NCBI RefSeq assembly: GCF_028204095.1
Contig: NZ_JAQLOH010000007.1
Span: 1 to 43,565, forward strand
Length of the DNA stretch: 43,565 nt
Direction: 5' to 3'
DNA from: Candidatus Anaplasma sp. TIGMIC
GTDB lineage: Bacteria; Pseudomonadota; Alphaproteobacteria; Rickettsiales; Anaplasmataceae
In this document: positions 28,018 to 38,239 of the stretch, one piece after another
How positions within the stretch are numbered: the stretch's first letter is position 1
Layout of the letters: every line of letters begins with the position of its first letter
Made by a program: the position numbers and the translations under genes
Notes under the pieces: model-generated
What the model was told of the DNA's origin: nothing
Databases searched by the model: none
Seen by the model: the letters and a program-made list of their open reading frames with translations, nothing else

Positions 28018-30387
28018 TCAATCAAGCCTCGGCTGCCCACCTAATTTGTCCTTTACAGCCTGCACTATGCCATCAGTCACTTCTTTTATCTCCGCATCAG
28101 TCATAGTACCCACCTTAGACGTTATCGTCACCATTATCGCCATGGACACCTTATCTTCGGGAATTCCATCACCTACATAGACATCAAATACCGCAACACT
28201 TTCCACATGCTTTATTGCTTCCACAACAGCAACGAGCGACCCAGCCTTGACATTCTTATCAAGAACAAACGCAAAATCTCTCCTGACTACTTGAAACTTG
28301 TTTACATAAAACCTTTCCGCTTTCACGGTATTATCAGCACAAGAAGCAATCCTGGATAAAAACACTTCGAAACAGGCTACCTGATGTTTTAACTCGAAAA
28401 ACTCCGCCAATTCCGGATGTAACTCACCCACATACCCGCAAAACTTATTTCTGTAGTAGATGTCTGCCGATTTCCCAGGGTGCAAGTAAGTTTTAGAAGT
28501 TTCTTGCAATTCTAAATCCCGCCCCCGAATTCCAAACTGCAAAAACACATTTTCTACATCGTTTTTAACATCAAAAAAATCAAACTTGCGGACCATAGTA
28601 TGCGGGTTTCTGGGAGCATCTCCGCCGGAGCGTATGCCACAAACCACTTGCTCACTTAGATCCAGAGCGGTATACACATCCCCAACTTCAAAAATAGCTA
28701 TACTATCCCGGCCAAATGCATGGTTCGTAGATGTTATCTGCAACAAATTGGTAAGAACTGTAGGACGCATAGTATCGAAATGATTACTTATAGGATTCTC
28801 TATGCGTAAATCCTCAGCAACAAATCCCAGTTTCTCAACAACAGATGCGCCTAGAAAGGATAATGTCACAACCTCTGTCAAACCCTGCGTGAGCATAGCT
28901 GCCCGGACCCTGCTATTGACAATATCCCTCTTCTCTACTTCCACTTTCCCACGCACTGGAAGAACTACCTGTTCTTGTATTTCATCATACCCACTTATGC
29001 GCAAAACCTCTTCCACAAGATCATTCGCGGATGAGATATCATTCCATCTCCACGATGGCACTTCTACCTTCCAAACAGTTTCTGACACGGTATCTACAAC
29101 AAACCCAAGAGACTGTAACACCCCCAGAACACGATCGCGGCCCATTGCCACACTGCCAATGTCCCAGATGCTCTTCGGATCAAAATCTATCATAACCCTT
29201 TCTTCTGGCATCTTTCCAGAAACAACGGAACCATAGACAATTCCGCCACAGTACTTGGTTATGAGATAAGTTGCGTAATCAAGACCAAGACTCACTGACC
29301 TAGCATCAGTACCCCTGGAAAATCTATAACTAGAATCTGTATTGAGTTTCAATCTCCTTGATGACAAAACAATATCAACCGGATCATACCAAGCCGCTTC
29401 TAAAAAAATATTCTGCGTGTCACACGTACATTTACTAAAGTCCGAGCCTATGATTCCAGCCAGACAATGAATGTTGCCCTCACGATCTTTGATAACAACA
29501 TCTTCGCTATCTATATCATAGACCTTACCGTTAAGTGCAGAAAAACACCCAGCAGAAGCCTTCTCCACTATCAAGCATCCACCCTTTATTTTATCCGCAT
29601 CGTACACATGCATTGGCCTATTGAGAAGAATAGTGACATAATTTATAATATCAACCACACAGGAAATCGTCTTTATTCCAGAAGCCTCTAGTCGCTCTCT
29701 GATCCACCTCGGTGAACGCTGGCTATTGTTTACAGCCTGTATGTACCGACCACTAAACACGCCATTAGCGCGCATATCTACCTTTATTGGCGCTTCAGCT
29801 AGCGATCTACCAATATCTGGCTCAGGTAACTCCTTTAGAGCACCCATTCCCGCAGCAGCCAGCTCTCGAGCAATACCGTATACACCCAGGCAATCGCCTC
29901 TATTAGGCGTCACACTCACTTCTATGACTTCGTGAGAAGCGAAAAAATCTTCCCCTATCTCATAGTCTGCGAGATCCGCAATGCCGTCGCTATTGTACTC
30001 TGAAGAAATACCTAGCTCAGCAAGAGAGCACAGCATGCCCTCGCTGTCTATACCCCTTATTGCTGCCTTGTTTATTACAATACCACTTTGCGGAACAACA
30101 GCTCCAACATGAGCCAGCACGGTCACCATTCCGACCTGTACGTTAGGCGCACCACAAACCACCTGCAAGGTTTTCTCCCCGTCGAACACCTTGCACACGC
30201 TCAGTTTATTAGCATTAGGATGAGCAGCAACCTCCTCGACCTTCGCTACAACAAAAGACCGAGTACATCGCGAACCACTCTCGACAAGACACGCCTCAAC
30301 CCCAACATTTGTAAGCACGTCAGCGAGAGACTTAGCAGGATGCTCCGTACCCAGACAATCCAGCAGCCAAGAATACGTGAACCTCAC
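28018..30387 (-). CDS. pheT: Phenylalanyl-tRNA synthetase beta subunit
   Basis: The 789-residue beta subunit pairs with PheS to charge tRNA-Phe and carries the editing site. The tRNA-binding OB domain (FVVAKVEEVAAHPNANKLSVCKV at about 45-67) is followed by the B3/B4 editing domain (VTPNRGDCLGVYGIARELAA), B5 (near 400-480) and a C-terminal ferredoxin-like anticodon-binding domain (VVRRDFAFVLDKNVKAG). GTG 30387 is preceded by a GAGGT ribosome binding site. It starts 13 bases after the rplQ stop, so it appears to be the last gene of the ribosomal operon. pheS is not adjacent. Confidence 0.96.
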   Translation of the reverse strand: MRFTYSWLLDCLGTEHPAKSLADVLTNVGVEACLVESGSRCTRSFVVAKVEEVAAHPNANKLSVCKVFDGEKTLQVVCGAPNVQVGMVTVLAHVGAVVPQSGIVINKAAIRGIDSEGMLCSLAELGISSEYNSDGIADLADYEIGEDFFASHEVIEVSVTPNRGDCLGVYGIARELAAAGMGALKELPEPDIGRSLAEAPIKVDMRANGVFSGRYIQAVNNSQRSPRWIRERLEASGIKTISCVVDIINYVTILLNRPMHVYDADKIKGGCLIVEKASAGCFSALNGKVYDIDSEDVVIKDREGNIHCLAGIIGSDFSKCTCDTQNIFLEAAWYDPVDIVLSSRRLKLNTDSSYRFSRGTDARSVSLGLDYATYLITKYCGGIVYGSVVSGKMPEERVMIDFDPKSIWDIGSVAMGRDRVLGVLQSLGFVVDTVSETVWKVEVPSWRWNDISSANDLVEEVLRISGYDEIQEQVVLPVRGKVEVEKRDIVNSRVRAAMLTQGLTEVVTLSFLGASVVEKLGFVAEDLRIENPISNHFDTMRPTVLTNLLQITSTNHAFGRDSIAIFEVGDVYTALDLSEQVVCGIRSGGDAPRNPHTMVRKFDFFDVKNDVENVFLQFGIRGRDLELQETSKTYLHPGKSADIYYRNKFCGYVGELHPELAEFFELKHQVACFEVFLSRIASCADNTVKAERFYVNKFQVVRRDFAFVLDKNVKAGSLVAVVEAIKHVESVAVFDVYVGDGIPEDKVSMAIMVTITSKVGTMTDAEIKEVTDGIVQAVKDKLGGQPRLD

Positions 30388-30400
30388 ATACTACCTCTTA

Positions 30401-30799
30401 CTAGCTGCTGACAACCTTTATGTCTTTGTCTTTATCAACCAGTTCTATGATTGCAACAGGCGCGCAATCACCTCTACGAAACCCATTTTTCATTATGCGG
30501 GTATAACCCCCATTCCGGTTCTCATAACGCTTAGCCAAGATACTCATCAACTTGCCAGCAACTCCCTGATTCCCCATCAACCTGGAAAGTAAAAGCCTCT
30601 TCCCACACACAGGATCCTTACGTGAGTATTTCTTCGCTATCGTTATAAGCTTCTCTACAAACGATCTCAGGTCCTTAGCCTTAGGCAAGGTAGTCTCAAT
30701 CCTCTCACTCTTGATAAGAGAAACCGCGAGATTCATCATCATAGCAGCCCTGTGCGCTGTAGGCCTGGAAAACTTCCTGTAACTTAAGCCATGCCTCAT
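30401..30799 (-). CDS. rplQ: 50S ribosomal protein L17
   Basis: A 132-residue protein beginning [20 protein letters not shown], the L17 signature, with [20 protein letters not shown] and a C-terminal [17 protein letters not shown]17 binds 23S rRNA near the tunnel exit. It follows rpoA by 38 bases, the classical end of the alpha operon, but here pheT continues only 13 bases downstream. Confidence 0.97.
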   Translation of the reverse strand: MRHGLSYRKFSRPTAHRAAMMMNLAVSLIKSERIETTLPKAKDLRSFVEKLITIAKKYSRKDPVCGKRLLLSRLMGNQGVAGKLMSILAKRYENRNGGYTRIMKNGFRRGDCAPVAIIELVDKDKDIKVVSS

Positions 30800-30837
30800 A
30801 TTAAACTCCCCCTAGCATACATACACACAAACACGTA

Positions 30838-31932
30838 CTAGTCATCACTGTACTGCTTACTCAGATTCTCAATAGACTCAGGAGGCCAATTAGGCACCTT
30901 CATCCCAAGATGAAGGTTCATACTCGCAAGTACCTCATTTATCTCATTCAAAGACTTCCTACCGAAATTAGGAGTCCGCAACATATCAGACTCAGTCCTC
31001 TGAACTAGATCTCCTATATAAGTGATATTGTCATTCTTCAGACAATTGTGAGACCTTACCGACAACTCAAGCTCATCAACTTTACGCAGCAAGTTGTGAT
31101 CGTAAGGGAGAGCCCCCTCTTCCTTATCGATACTCTTTCTTGTTTCCTCAATCTCGTCAAAGTTTATGAACGACTGCAGCTGATCCTGCAGTATCTTAGC
31201 CGCGACCGCAACAGCCTCATCAGGAGTTACAGAGCCATCTGTCTCAACAGACATTATCAGCCTGTCATAGTCAGTGAACTGACCAATCCTACTCCTCTCT
31301 ATCCTAAACGCTACCTTCTTCACCGGGCTGTACAAAGCATTAGTAGCTATAAACCCTGGCCCAACGTCGCCACCGCAACCCGACCTAGACGCAGCCCTGT
31401 ACTCAGACGCGGGCACATAACCCTTTCCGCTACTAACGTAGACCTTCATACTGAATTCCACATCCTTGCCGAGAGTACATATATACAAGTCCTTATTGAG
31501 GATCACATGGTCCGCAGAATCCCCAATGGCCGCCGCAGTAATCTCCCCTGGCCCCCGCGCCACCAAGCGCAGAACCTTCTGCCCTGAACTCAACAGCTTC
31601 ACCCGCAGCATGCTGAGGTTCAGCACCAAATCCGCAACATCTTCCCTAACTCCGGATAGTGAAGTGAGTTCGTGCGAAGCACCCTCAACCTCAATCCCGT
31701 AAACGGCAAAACCCCTAAGAGATGACATCATAACGCGTCTAAGAGCATTACCAAGAGTCAACGCAAAACCACTTTCCAGAGGCTCTACTACTAACTCCGC
31801 AGTGCAAGGGCCACTACCGCTTATAACCTTTATTGAAGACGGCCTCGTCAACTTATTCCAGTGATCTGCCATAGAGAAGCTACCCCCTCCATAACACACA
31901 CCACCTGACCCATCGCCATTAGAAATCGCCAT
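30838..31932 (-). CDS. rpoA: RNA polymerase alpha subunit
   Basis: Alpha dimerises to assemble the polymerase core, and its C-terminal domain contacts promoters and activators. The N-terminal domain has [22 protein letters not shown]; the C-terminal domain ends with [18 protein letters not shown], the helix-hairpin region. Before the conserved start ([11 protein letters not shown]) there is a glycine-rich 20-residue leader. ATG 31932 has a good upstream GAGAGAG site, so I keep it, but ATG 31872 (344 residues) is also possible. Confidence 0.96.
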   Translation of the reverse strand: MAISNGDGSGGVCYGGGSFSMADHWNKLTRPSSIKVISGSGPCTAELVVEPLESGFALTLGNALRRVMMSSLRGFAVYGIEVEGASHELTSLSGVREDVADLVLNLSMLRVKLLSSGQKVLRLVARGPGEITAAAIGDSADHVILNKDLYICTLGKDVEFSMKVYVSSGKGYVPASEYRAASRSGCGGDVGPGFIATNALYSPVKKVAFRIERSRIGQFTDYDRLIMSVETDGSVTPDEAVAVAAKILQDQLQSFINFDEIEETRKSIDKEEGALPYDHNLLRKVDELELSVRSHNCLKNDNITYIGDLVQRTESDMLRTPNFGRKSLNEINEVLASMNLHLGMKVPNWPPESIENLSKQYSDD

Positions 31933-31951
31933 AAATCTCTCTCACTAAAAA

Positions 31952-32326
31952 CTACACCCTACGCCTTTTTGGCAACTTACACCCATTATGGGGAAGTTTA
32001 GTGGTGTCCTTGATGGACGTAACATTAAGGTTACAGGTCTGCACGGCCCTTATAGCCGCTTCCCTACCCGCGCCAGGCCCGGATATACAAACAGAAACCG
32101 TTTTCATGCCATTCCGCTCAACAACAGCCCGCACCGCCTTAGCTACCGTCTCCTGAGCCGCGTAAGGAGTAGCCTTTTTGCTACCCTTGAAATTACAAGC
32201 CCCGGCCGAGGTGGTAACTAGCACATGACCTTGCTGATCCGCTATCGTTACTATCACATTATTGTAAGTGGCACATATATGCACCCTTCCTACAACAACA
32301 TTCCTCTTCTTCTTAATTACCGCCAT
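31952..32326 (-). CDS. rpsK: 30S ribosomal protein S11
   Basis: A 124-residue protein with [16 protein letters not shown] and the C-terminal [18 protein letters not shown] typical of S11, which lies on the platform of the small subunit and contacts mRNA in the E site region. It is in the rpsM-rpsK-rpoA-rplQ order, nine bases after rpsM. Confidence 0.97.
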   Translation of the reverse strand: MAVIKKKRNVVVGRVHICATYNNVIVTIADQQGHVLVTTSAGACNFKGSKKATPYAAQETVAKAVRAVVERNGMKTVSVCISGPGAGREAAIRAVQTCNLNVTSIKDTTKLPHNGCKLPKRRRV

Positions 32327-32335
32327 AAAACCCCA

Positions 32336-32707
32336 CTACCTCTTCTTAGCGGCGACAGCCAACCTAGAGCCGCCCTTGCGAGTTTTTGCATTGGTATGCG
32401 TCCTCTGACCGCGAACAGGAAGCTTACGCCTGTGCCTTAGCCCCCTATAGCAGCCAATATCCATCAGGAACTTAATATTCATGGCCACTTCCTTACGGAG
32501 ATCTGCTTCAACTACACAACTAGCCCTGATAAAATTCCTAATCCTTACTACGTCCTCATCACCCAAGGCAGATACCCGAAGGTTCTTGTCTATTCCACAG
32601 CCCTCACAAATCTTGTTGGCAAGCGACGGACCAATACCGTATATATAAGTCAAAGCTACCACAACACGCTTGTTTACGGGGATATTAACCCCACCTATAC
32701 GCGCCAC
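32336..32707 (-). CDS. rpsM: 30S ribosomal protein S13
   Basis: A 123-residue protein of the 30S head that contacts the large subunit and P-site t[23 protein letters not shown] starts it, [19 protein letters not shown] is the conserved core and TNAKTRKG the basic tail. The start is a GTG with AGGGG seven bases upstream. rpmJ (L36), which often precedes rpsM, is absent from the 62-base gap after adk. Confidence 0.97.
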   Translation of the reverse strand: MARIGGVNIPVNKRVVVALTYIYGIGPSLANKICEGCGIDKNLRVSALGDEDVVRIRNFIRASCVVEADLRKEVAMNIKFLMDIGCYRGLRHRRKLPVRGQRTHTNAKTRKGGSRLAVAAKKR

Positions 32708-32769
32708 CGAAAACCCCTAACAAAAACACCAATAAGCCCCTGTATAACAAATGTACCACATACCGTCAA

Positions 32770-33420
32770 CTAGTTATTTAGACAATCCACCCTACGTTTC
32801 ACGTCTTCATAAACTTCATCCACGGTCCTATTCCCATTAATACGCACGACCTTGCCCTGATAGTATTCCTCCAGTGCAACGATCTCCCTTTCGTACTCAA
32901 CAAGCCGCCGTCTTACCACGTCAACAGAATCATCATCACGACGCCTATATCCATCATACCCGCATACCTCGCACGCACCAGCGGCTAATTCCATGTTAGT
33001 AACCGCTCCACAGTTACTACACACCAGACGTCCACACAATCTACTTTCAACAACATCAGCAGCAACTTCAAGCTTGAAGACAATATCTATATCCCCATCA
33101 AGCAAGCGCATAGCCGCGGTTAAAAACTCCGCTTGCCGCAAATTTCTTGGGAAGCCATCCAAAAGAAAACCTGACCGAACTTTCGCCAGCCGCCCGAGAA
33201 TCATCTGGCACACCGTAAGGTCACTGACCAGAGCTCCATCAAGCATAGCTTTCTTTGCCTCTTTGCCGACCTCCGTTCCAGAATCAACCTCGGACCTGAG
33301 CAAATCTCCCATGGAGATCACCTTCAAAGACGGAAGATATTCGGACAATAACCTAGCCTGCGTGCCCTTCCCGGATCCTGGAGCACCAAAAATAAGCAAA
33401 TTCACTTGATCTTCTTCCAT
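32770..33420 (-). CDS. adk: Adenylate kinase
   Basis: Converts AMP plus ATP to two ADP in the cytoplasm. The P-loop GAPGSGKGT is at 12-20, FLLDGFPRNLRQAE is the nucleotide-binding strand, and the LID carries four cysteines (CSNC and CEVC) suited to structural zinc, with RRRDDD after it. At 216 residues it is a long-form enzyme. The ATG lies inside the 3' end of secY (19-base overlap) behind a GGAG site, so translation is probably coupled. Confidence 0.96.
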   Translation of the reverse strand: MEEDQVNLLIFGAPGSGKGTQARLLSEYLPSLKVISMGDLLRSEVDSGTEVGKEAKKAMLDGALVSDLTVCQMILGRLAKVRSGFLLDGFPRNLRQAEFLTAAMRLLDGDIDIVFKLEVAADVVESRLCGRLVCSNCGAVTNMELAAGACEVCGYDGYRRRDDDSVDVVRRRLVEYEREIVALEEYYQGKVVRINGNRTVDEVYEDVKRRVDCLNN

Positions 33421-34697
33421 AACTCCGATTTCTTCATCAAGGCGCTATACCTCCCAGAATATATCTGAGTCTGCACCTGAGAAAACGTGTCGTTTATAAC
33501 ATTTACAATGATAAGGAAACTCGTCCCTCCCAAAGTAAACGACACCGCACAATACTGCCTTACTACCTCCGGCACTACGCACACGACAGAGAGATACAAT
33601 GCACCCAGGACTGTGAGTCTCATAACCACCTGATCAAAGTACTCTTGAGTACTTTTACCCGGTCTCTTACCAGGCACAAATCCCCCGTTTTTCTTGAGCA
33701 TCTCCGCAGTCTCCTTCGAATCAAAGACTAAGGAAGTATAGAAGAACGCAAAAAACATTATAAGTGCGACATACACCGCAACGTACAAAACACCCTCTGC
33801 GGAGAAGCTACCCAAGATGAAATCGGCCCAAGCCGACCCCGAATTGAACTTCGCCAGTGTCATCAGCGATAATAACAGCGCGTTCGCAAATATCGGAGGT
33901 ATCACACCCGATATATTGATTTTCAGCGGCATGTAACTAGAGTCACTATTGTAGAAACGCCCACCAACCTGCCGTTTAGGATACTGCACCAACACCTTCC
34001 TATACGATCTCTCAAAAAATATAATGAGCAAGAATAACGCAAAGAACGACGCAAGCATTGCAAACACTGCAAAGCCCGAAAGCTCACCCCTTTTCCCCAA
34101 CATAAACACCGATGACAGAGAACTAGGCAGCTCTGAAATTATACCTACGAAAATGATCAAGGAAATACCATTGCCTATTCCCTTGAGATTGATCCGCTCC
34201 CCGAGCCACAGCAAGAACATTGTGCCCGCCAGTAAGCTACTGATGCCAACCACTCTGAAGGTCATGCCAGGGTTTATCACCACCATAACATCACCCGTAT
34301 TCATCCGCTCCAAACCCAGCAGGATCATTAGGCCCTGCACAAGACAGAAACCCACAGTCAAGTACCTCGTATAGGCATTGATCTTTACCCTGCCAAGCTC
34401 GCCCTCTTGCCTCATCTCACTGAGTGCAGGCACCGCAACAGTGAGCAACTGCACCATTATCGAGGCCACTATGTATGGCATAACATTAAGCGCAAATATG
34501 GTCATACGACCCAGCGCTCCACCAGAGAAGACGTTAAATATACCCAGCACACCCTTAGAGTGCCCCGACACTATCTCCTCTATAACATCGAGGTTTATTC
34601 CGGGAATGGGAATATACGTACCCAACCGATATATCACCAAAGCCAGTAGCGTAAACCCAAATCTACCCAGTAACCCAGACTTACTCAGCGACGCCAC
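33402..34697 (-). CDS. secY: Protein translocase subunit SecY
   Basis: The 431-residue channel of the Sec translocon in the inner membrane, working with SecE, SecG and SecA. Ten hydrophobic helices can be followed. YRLGTYIPIPGINLD near the N terminus, NGISLIIFVGII in the middle and KNGGFVPGKRPGKSTQEYFD in the fifth cytoplasmic loop are diagnostic. The start is a GTG preceded by GAGGTAGGT. It lies 31 bases after rplO and overlaps adk. Confidence 0.97.
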   Translation of the reverse strand: MASLSKSGLLGRFGFTLLALVIYRLGTYIPIPGINLDVIEEIVSGHSKGVLGIFNVFSGGALGRMTIFALNVMPYIVASIMVQLLTVAVPALSEMRQEGELGRVKINAYTRYLTVGFCLVQGLMILLGLERMNTGDVMVVINPGMTFRVVGISSLLAGTMFLLWLGERINLKGIGNGISLIIFVGIISELPSSLSSVFMLGKRGELSGFAVFAMLASFFALFLLIIFFERSYRKVLVQYPKRQVGGRFYNSDSSYMPLKINISGVIPPIFANALLLSLMTLAKFNSGSAWADFILGSFSAEGVLYVAVYVALIMFFAFFYTSLVFDSKETAEMLKKNGGFVPGKRPGKSTQEYFDQVVMRLTVLGALYLSVVCVVPEVVRQYCAVSFTLGGTSFLIIVNVINDTFSQVQTQIYSGRYSALMKKSELWKKIK

Positions 34698-34728
34698 ACC
34701 TACCTCGCACCCCTATCACAAATACAAA

Positions 34729-35166
34729 TTAGTCCTTCGACACACATACCTTACCTTCAGCAGATCGAGATATAGCGTCACAGCGTATACTAACCTTGGC
34801 ATCTAACTTTCCCTTACCAAGAATCTTAACCTTATTCCTAGAAGACACAACACCGAGACCAACAAGCGTTTCCTTATTTATCTCCGCCCCGCTATCTATC
34901 TTCCCAGCTTCAATGAGCTTCTGTATGGCTCCGAGGTTTACAACATCGTACCTTTTACGTGACATAGACCTGAAACCTCTCTTAGGCAGTCTAGTGAATA
35001 TGGACTGCTGCCCTCCTTCAAATCCCTTTATACTGCATCCAGCCCGCGCCTTCTGCCCCTTGTGACCCTTTCCAGACGTCTTTCCTTTGCCGCATCCCAA
35101 GCCTCTGCCCAAAACCTTACGCCCCTTCAACCTCGGAAGGCCACTAAATAACTCATTCAATTTCAT
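34729..35166 (-). CDS. rplO: 50S ribosomal protein L15
   Basis: A 145-residue protein with the glycine- and lysine-rich N-terminal tail GRGLGCGKGKTSGKGHKGQK that threads into 23S rRNA, then GGQQSIFTRLPKRGFRS. It starts 18 bases after rpsE; the intervening gene rpmD (L30), found there in many bacteria, is missing. Confidence 0.97.
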   Translation of the reverse strand: MKLNELFSGLPRLKGRKVLGRGLGCGKGKTSGKGHKGQKARAGCSIKGFEGGQQSIFTRLPKRGFRSMSRKRYDVVNLGAIQKLIEAGKIDSGAEINKETLVGLGVVSSRNKVKILGKGKLDAKVSIRCDAISRSAEGKVCVSKD

Positions 35167-35184
35167 AACGCCCCAGAGATAACA

Positions 35185-35706
35185 CTACCCATTGATAACA
35201 TCGCAAACCTTACGACCCCTCTTACCCGCAACTTGCTTAGGAGACAACATATTTTTGAATGCTTCAAACACAGCATAAATAACAGTATGAGAGTTAGACG
35301 AGCCTATGATTTTCGCAACAACGTCCTGAACACCCAAAACCTCAAAAACCGCTCTAACTGAACCCCCAGCTATTATGCCCGTACCAACCTTTGCAGACCT
35401 CAACACCACCCTGCTGGCACAAAACTTCGCGGTTATATCGTGGTGCAGAGTCCTAGATTCTCTGAGGTAAACGCGAATCATACTCTTCTTAGCAGCATTG
35501 ACAGCCTTGATTTTGGCCTCAGCGACCTCAGCATGTTTTCCCATACCGCAGCCAACCCGACCTTTTTCATCGCCTACAACAACCAAAACGGAGAACGAAA
35601 ACCTTCTACCACCTTTAACAACCTTCGAAACTCTCCGCACAGATACAAGCAATTCTGACAAATCATGCGCATCGTTCGATGTACGCGACTTCCTATCAAC
35701 ACTCAT
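35185..35706 (-). CDS. rpsE: 30S ribosomal protein S5
   Basis: A 173-residue protein, important for decoding accuracy and mRNA unwinding at the entry site. The double-stranded RNA-binding part has [24 protein letters not shown] and [18 protein letters not shown]; the C-terminal part has [25 protein letters not shown] one codon upstream could start it, but ATG 35706 is the likely start, eight bases after rplR. Confidence 0.96.
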   Translation of the reverse strand: MSVDRKSRTSNDAHDLSELLVSVRRVSKVVKGGRRFSFSVLVVVGDEKGRVGCGMGKHAEVAEAKIKAVNAAKKSMIRVYLRESRTLHHDITAKFCASRVVLRSAKVGTGIIAGGSVRAVFEVLGVQDVVAKIIGSSNSHTVIYAVFEAFKNMLSPKQVAGKRGRKVCDVING

Positions 35707-35714
35707 CAAAACAC

Positions 35715-36080
35715 CTAAAACTCAAAACCAAGACTCCTCAATTCGTCCGCAAACACGGCAATAACGCCCATATACCTATACGAACCCCTATCGAAAACAA
35801 ACTTACGATAGGTAGCATCAAGCCCATCAATACGACTAGCCAAAAGCTTAGCAACAACTTTTACAGCCCCTGCATTAACACGTCTGCACGCAACAGACAA
35901 CACCTCTGATTCCAAAGTAGACGCCGCAGCAACGGTTTCACCCTTCCCATCATCTATAAGCTGCGCGTAAAAATGCCTATTGGACTTAAACACCGAAAGC
36001 CGGACAGAGGATAAAGACCTAAGCTTAAGTCTAACGCGCCTCCTACGCCTTTCTGCTTTCTCTAGATCAAACAATGACAT
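35715..36080 (-). CDS. rplR: 50S ribosomal protein L18
   Basis: A 121-residue protein that binds 5S rRNA together with L5. The arginine-rich start [35 protein letters not shown] and the ending [23 protein letters not shown] (read in two parts) fit L18. It lies 16 bases after rplF in the spc cluster. Confidence 0.95.
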   Translation of the reverse strand: MSLFDLEKAERRRRRVRLKLRSLSSVRLSVFKSNRHFYAQLIDDGKGETVAAASTLESEVLSVACRRVNAGAVKVVAKLLASRIDGLDATYRKFVFDRGSYRYMGVIAVFADELRSLGFEF

Positions 36081-36096
36081 AGACAGACTCCCTCTA

Positions 36097-36639
36097 TCAC
36101 TTCTTCTTACTAACTTCCTTTCTATACACGTACTTTCCTTTTATGAAAATACCCTTCCCCTTATATGGATCGTACCTCCTAATGGAACACAGATCCGCCG
36201 CAACCATATGCACCTTAACCTTATCGCTGCCCTGTATGGTAAACTGCGTCGGCTTAGTACACTTTACTACAATCCCAGAGGGTATAGCATACTTCACGCT
36301 ATGACTAAAGCCCAAAGATACATTCAAGCACTCGCCATCTTGCGTTACTTTGTACCCTACACCGTTAACTTCAAACTCTACTAGGAAACCACTGGTCATC
36401 CCCTTTATGGCATTACTTATGTTGCTCCTGTAGGTTCCCCACATAACCTTCGCCCTGGCAGAGCCACCGCCTTCGTTAACCAAAACCAGCATCTTACCAT
36501 CGAGTACAGCCTTAATACCGTGACGCAGTGCAAAAACAGACTTACCCCCCTTACTATCAGAGATAGTAACATCGCTTTCACAAATATCGACACTCACGCC
36601 CTCAGGAATCTCTATAGGCATAGCTCCAACTCTAGACAC
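36097..36639 (-). CDS. rplF: 50S ribosomal protein L6
   Basis: A 180-residue protein near the factor-binding site of the large subunit. I place the start at the GTG reading VSRVGAMPIEIPEGV, the family N terminus, because AGGAGA lies a few bases upstream; a longer frame to 36690 adds an unconserved leader overlapping rpsH. The C-terminal DPYKGKGIFIKGKYVYRKE matches the L6 end. It begins ten bases after rpsH. Confidence 0.96.
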   Translation of the reverse strand: MSRVGAMPIEIPEGVSVDICESDVTISDSKGGKSVFALRHGIKAVLDGKMLVLVNEGGGSARAKVMWGTYRSNISNAIKGMTSGFLVEFEVNGVGYKVTQDGECLNVSLGFSHSVKYAIPSGIVVKCTKPTQFTIQGSDKVKVHMVAADLCSIRRYDPYKGKGIFIKGKYVYRKEVSKKK

Positions 36640-36649
36640 TGTATATCTC

Positions 36650-37048
36650 CTAAAAAACTCCACACAAAATTTCGCCGCCAACACCAGCATTACGCGCGTG
36701 GTTGTCCAGCATTATGCCCTTAGACGTAGACACTATATACACGCCCAATCCATTGTAAAACCGTGGCATTTTCTCCGCAGATGAGTATACCCTCCTACCC
36801 GGCCGAGAGACGCGTACTATCTTCTTAATGGCAGGAGCACTATTGAAATACTTCAAGCACACCTTAAAGAACCTACGACTACCCCCATCTTCTTCCAGAC
36901 TAAAGGAATCAATATAGCCCTCTTCGAGCAGAATCTTAAGCACAGCCATCACCGCCTTGGAACAAGGAACTCTAACCACCTTGTTCATAGCTGCTTGCCC
37001 GTTACGCAAACGCGTCAGAAAATCAGCAATGGGATCAGACAACGACAC
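36650..37048 (-). CDS. rpsH: 30S ribosomal protein S8
   Basis: A 132-residue primary 16S rRNA-binding protein. [16 protein letters not shown] at the start, [17 protein letters not shown] in the middle and the C-terminal [19 protein letters not shown] are typical. In E. coli S8 also represses its own operon; that is not shown here. The start is a GTG, 22 bases after rpsN. Confidence 0.97.
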   Translation of the reverse strand: MSLSDPIADFLTRLRNGQAAMNKVVRVPCSKAVMAVLKILLEEGYIDSFSLEEDGGSRRFFKVCLKYFNSAPAIKKIVRVSRPGRRVYSSAEKMPRFYNGLGVYIVSTSKGIMLDNHARNAGVGGEILCGVF

Positions 37049-37070
37049 AACAAAACCTCACTAAACCTTA

Positions 37071-37376
37071 CTACCAACTTGACTTCGTTAACCCCGGTAT
37101 CTGCCCTATAGAGCCCAACTGCCTTAGCACAATGCGAGACATCCCGAATTTTCTATAATATCCACGCGGCCGCCCAGTTATCAGACACCTGTTCCTAACC
37201 CTGATATAAGAAGAATCCCTCGGCATTTTAGACAGCTTCATCTGCGCAGCAAACCTCTCAGACATAGGCAAAGACTCGTCCTTGAGCTTAGCCGCTAGTT
37301 CCTTTCTCTTTTTGGCTAACACAGAAGACATTGCTATACGCTTCAAGTTCCTCTGTACTACTGACTTCTTAGACAC
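37071..37376 (-). CDS. rpsN: 30S ribosomal protein S14, zinc-free form
   Basis: A 101-residue protein of the 30S head. The C-terminal NRCLITGRPRGYYRKFGMSR and final GLTKSSW are typical. Only one cysteine is present, so this is the long form without the CxxC zinc pairs. It starts with a GTG behind GGGGG, eight bases after rplE. Confidence 0.97.
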   Translation of the reverse strand: MSKKSVVQRNLKRIAMSSVLAKKRKELAAKLKDESLPMSERFAAQMKLSKMPRDSSYIRVRNRCLITGRPRGYYRKFGMSRIVLRQLGSIGQIPGLTKSSW

Positions 37377-37384
37377 TCCACCCC

Positions 37385-37918
37385 CTAATTTATAAATGGA
37401 AATCCTAACTCAATGAGCAAAGCCTTGGCATCCTCATTGTTGTTAGCTGTTGTCACTATGCTAACGTCCAATCCCCTGACCTTGTCTATCTTGTCGTAAT
37501 CGACTTCCAAAAACGATATGTGCTCTTTGATGCCGAAAGATATGTTGCCGCACCCGTCAAACTGTGACATCGACAAACCTCTGAAATCCCTCTCTCTAGG
37601 AAGAGCAATGTTCACTAGCCGATCCAGAAACTCATACATACGTTTTCCACGCAGAGTCACCATGCAGCCTATCGGAAACCCCTTACGGATTTTGAATCCA
37701 GCTATAGACTTCCTAGCTCGCGTGGTAACAGGCTTCTGCGCGGAAATCATCGCGAGGTCCCTGGTGCACGAATCCATGACTTTACTATCAGATCCAGCAA
37801 TACCGATGCCCATATTCAAACAGACCTTCACAACTTTCGGCACCTGCATTACGTTCTTCCTTCCAAGCCTATCAACAAGAGACCTGGAGATAGCATCCTT
37901 AGACAAACTCCCCAACAT
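37385..37918 (-). CDS. rplE: 50S ribosomal protein L5
   Basis: A 177-residue 5S rRNA-binding protein of the central protuberance that touches P-site t[40 protein letters not shown] (family signature, in two parts) and the end [10 protein letters not shown] identify it. It follows rplX by six bases. Confidence 0.97.
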   Translation of the reverse strand: MLGSLSKDAISRSLVDRLGRKNVMQVPKVVKVCLNMGIGIAGSDSKVMDSCTRDLAMISAQKPVTTRARKSIAGFKIRKGFPIGCMVTLRGKRMYEFLDRLVNIALPRERDFRGLSMSQFDGCGNISFGIKEHISFLEVDYDKIDKVRGLDVSIVTTANNNEDAKALLIELGFPFIN

Positions 37919-37924
37919 ACAAAC

Positions 37925-38239
37925 CTAATCCAAAACTCTTCCAGAACCCTTTAAGTATCGAACCTTCTTACCATCGACAAACTTATAGCCCACCCTAGCA
38001 CGAACACCAGCCTCGCTGTCGAAAAACGCGACGTTGGACATATCTATAAATCTCTCAACACTGAAAATACCACCTTCCCGATCCTTCGTAGGCTTAACGC
38101 TCTTCCTACATAAAGCAACCGAAGCAACCTTTGCCAGAACGCGACCGCCTTTCCTTAGAACCTTCACAACCTTTCCAACTTTACCCTTATCGCCACCAGC
38201 AATAACGATAACTTCATCTCCACTAACAATCTTAGCCAC
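37925..38239 (-). CDS. rplX: 50S ribosomal protein L24
   Basis: A 104-residue assembly-initiator protein with an N-terminal KOW motif (GDEVIVIAGGDKGKVGKVVKV at about 7-27). The GTG start shares one base with the rplN stop (TAGTG), implying coupled translation. Confidence 0.96.
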   Translation of the reverse strand: MAKIVSGDEVIVIAGGDKGKVGKVVKVLRKGGRVLAKVASVALCRKSVKPTKDREGGIFSVERFIDMSNVAFFDSEAGVRARVGYKFVDGKKVRYLKGSGRVLD

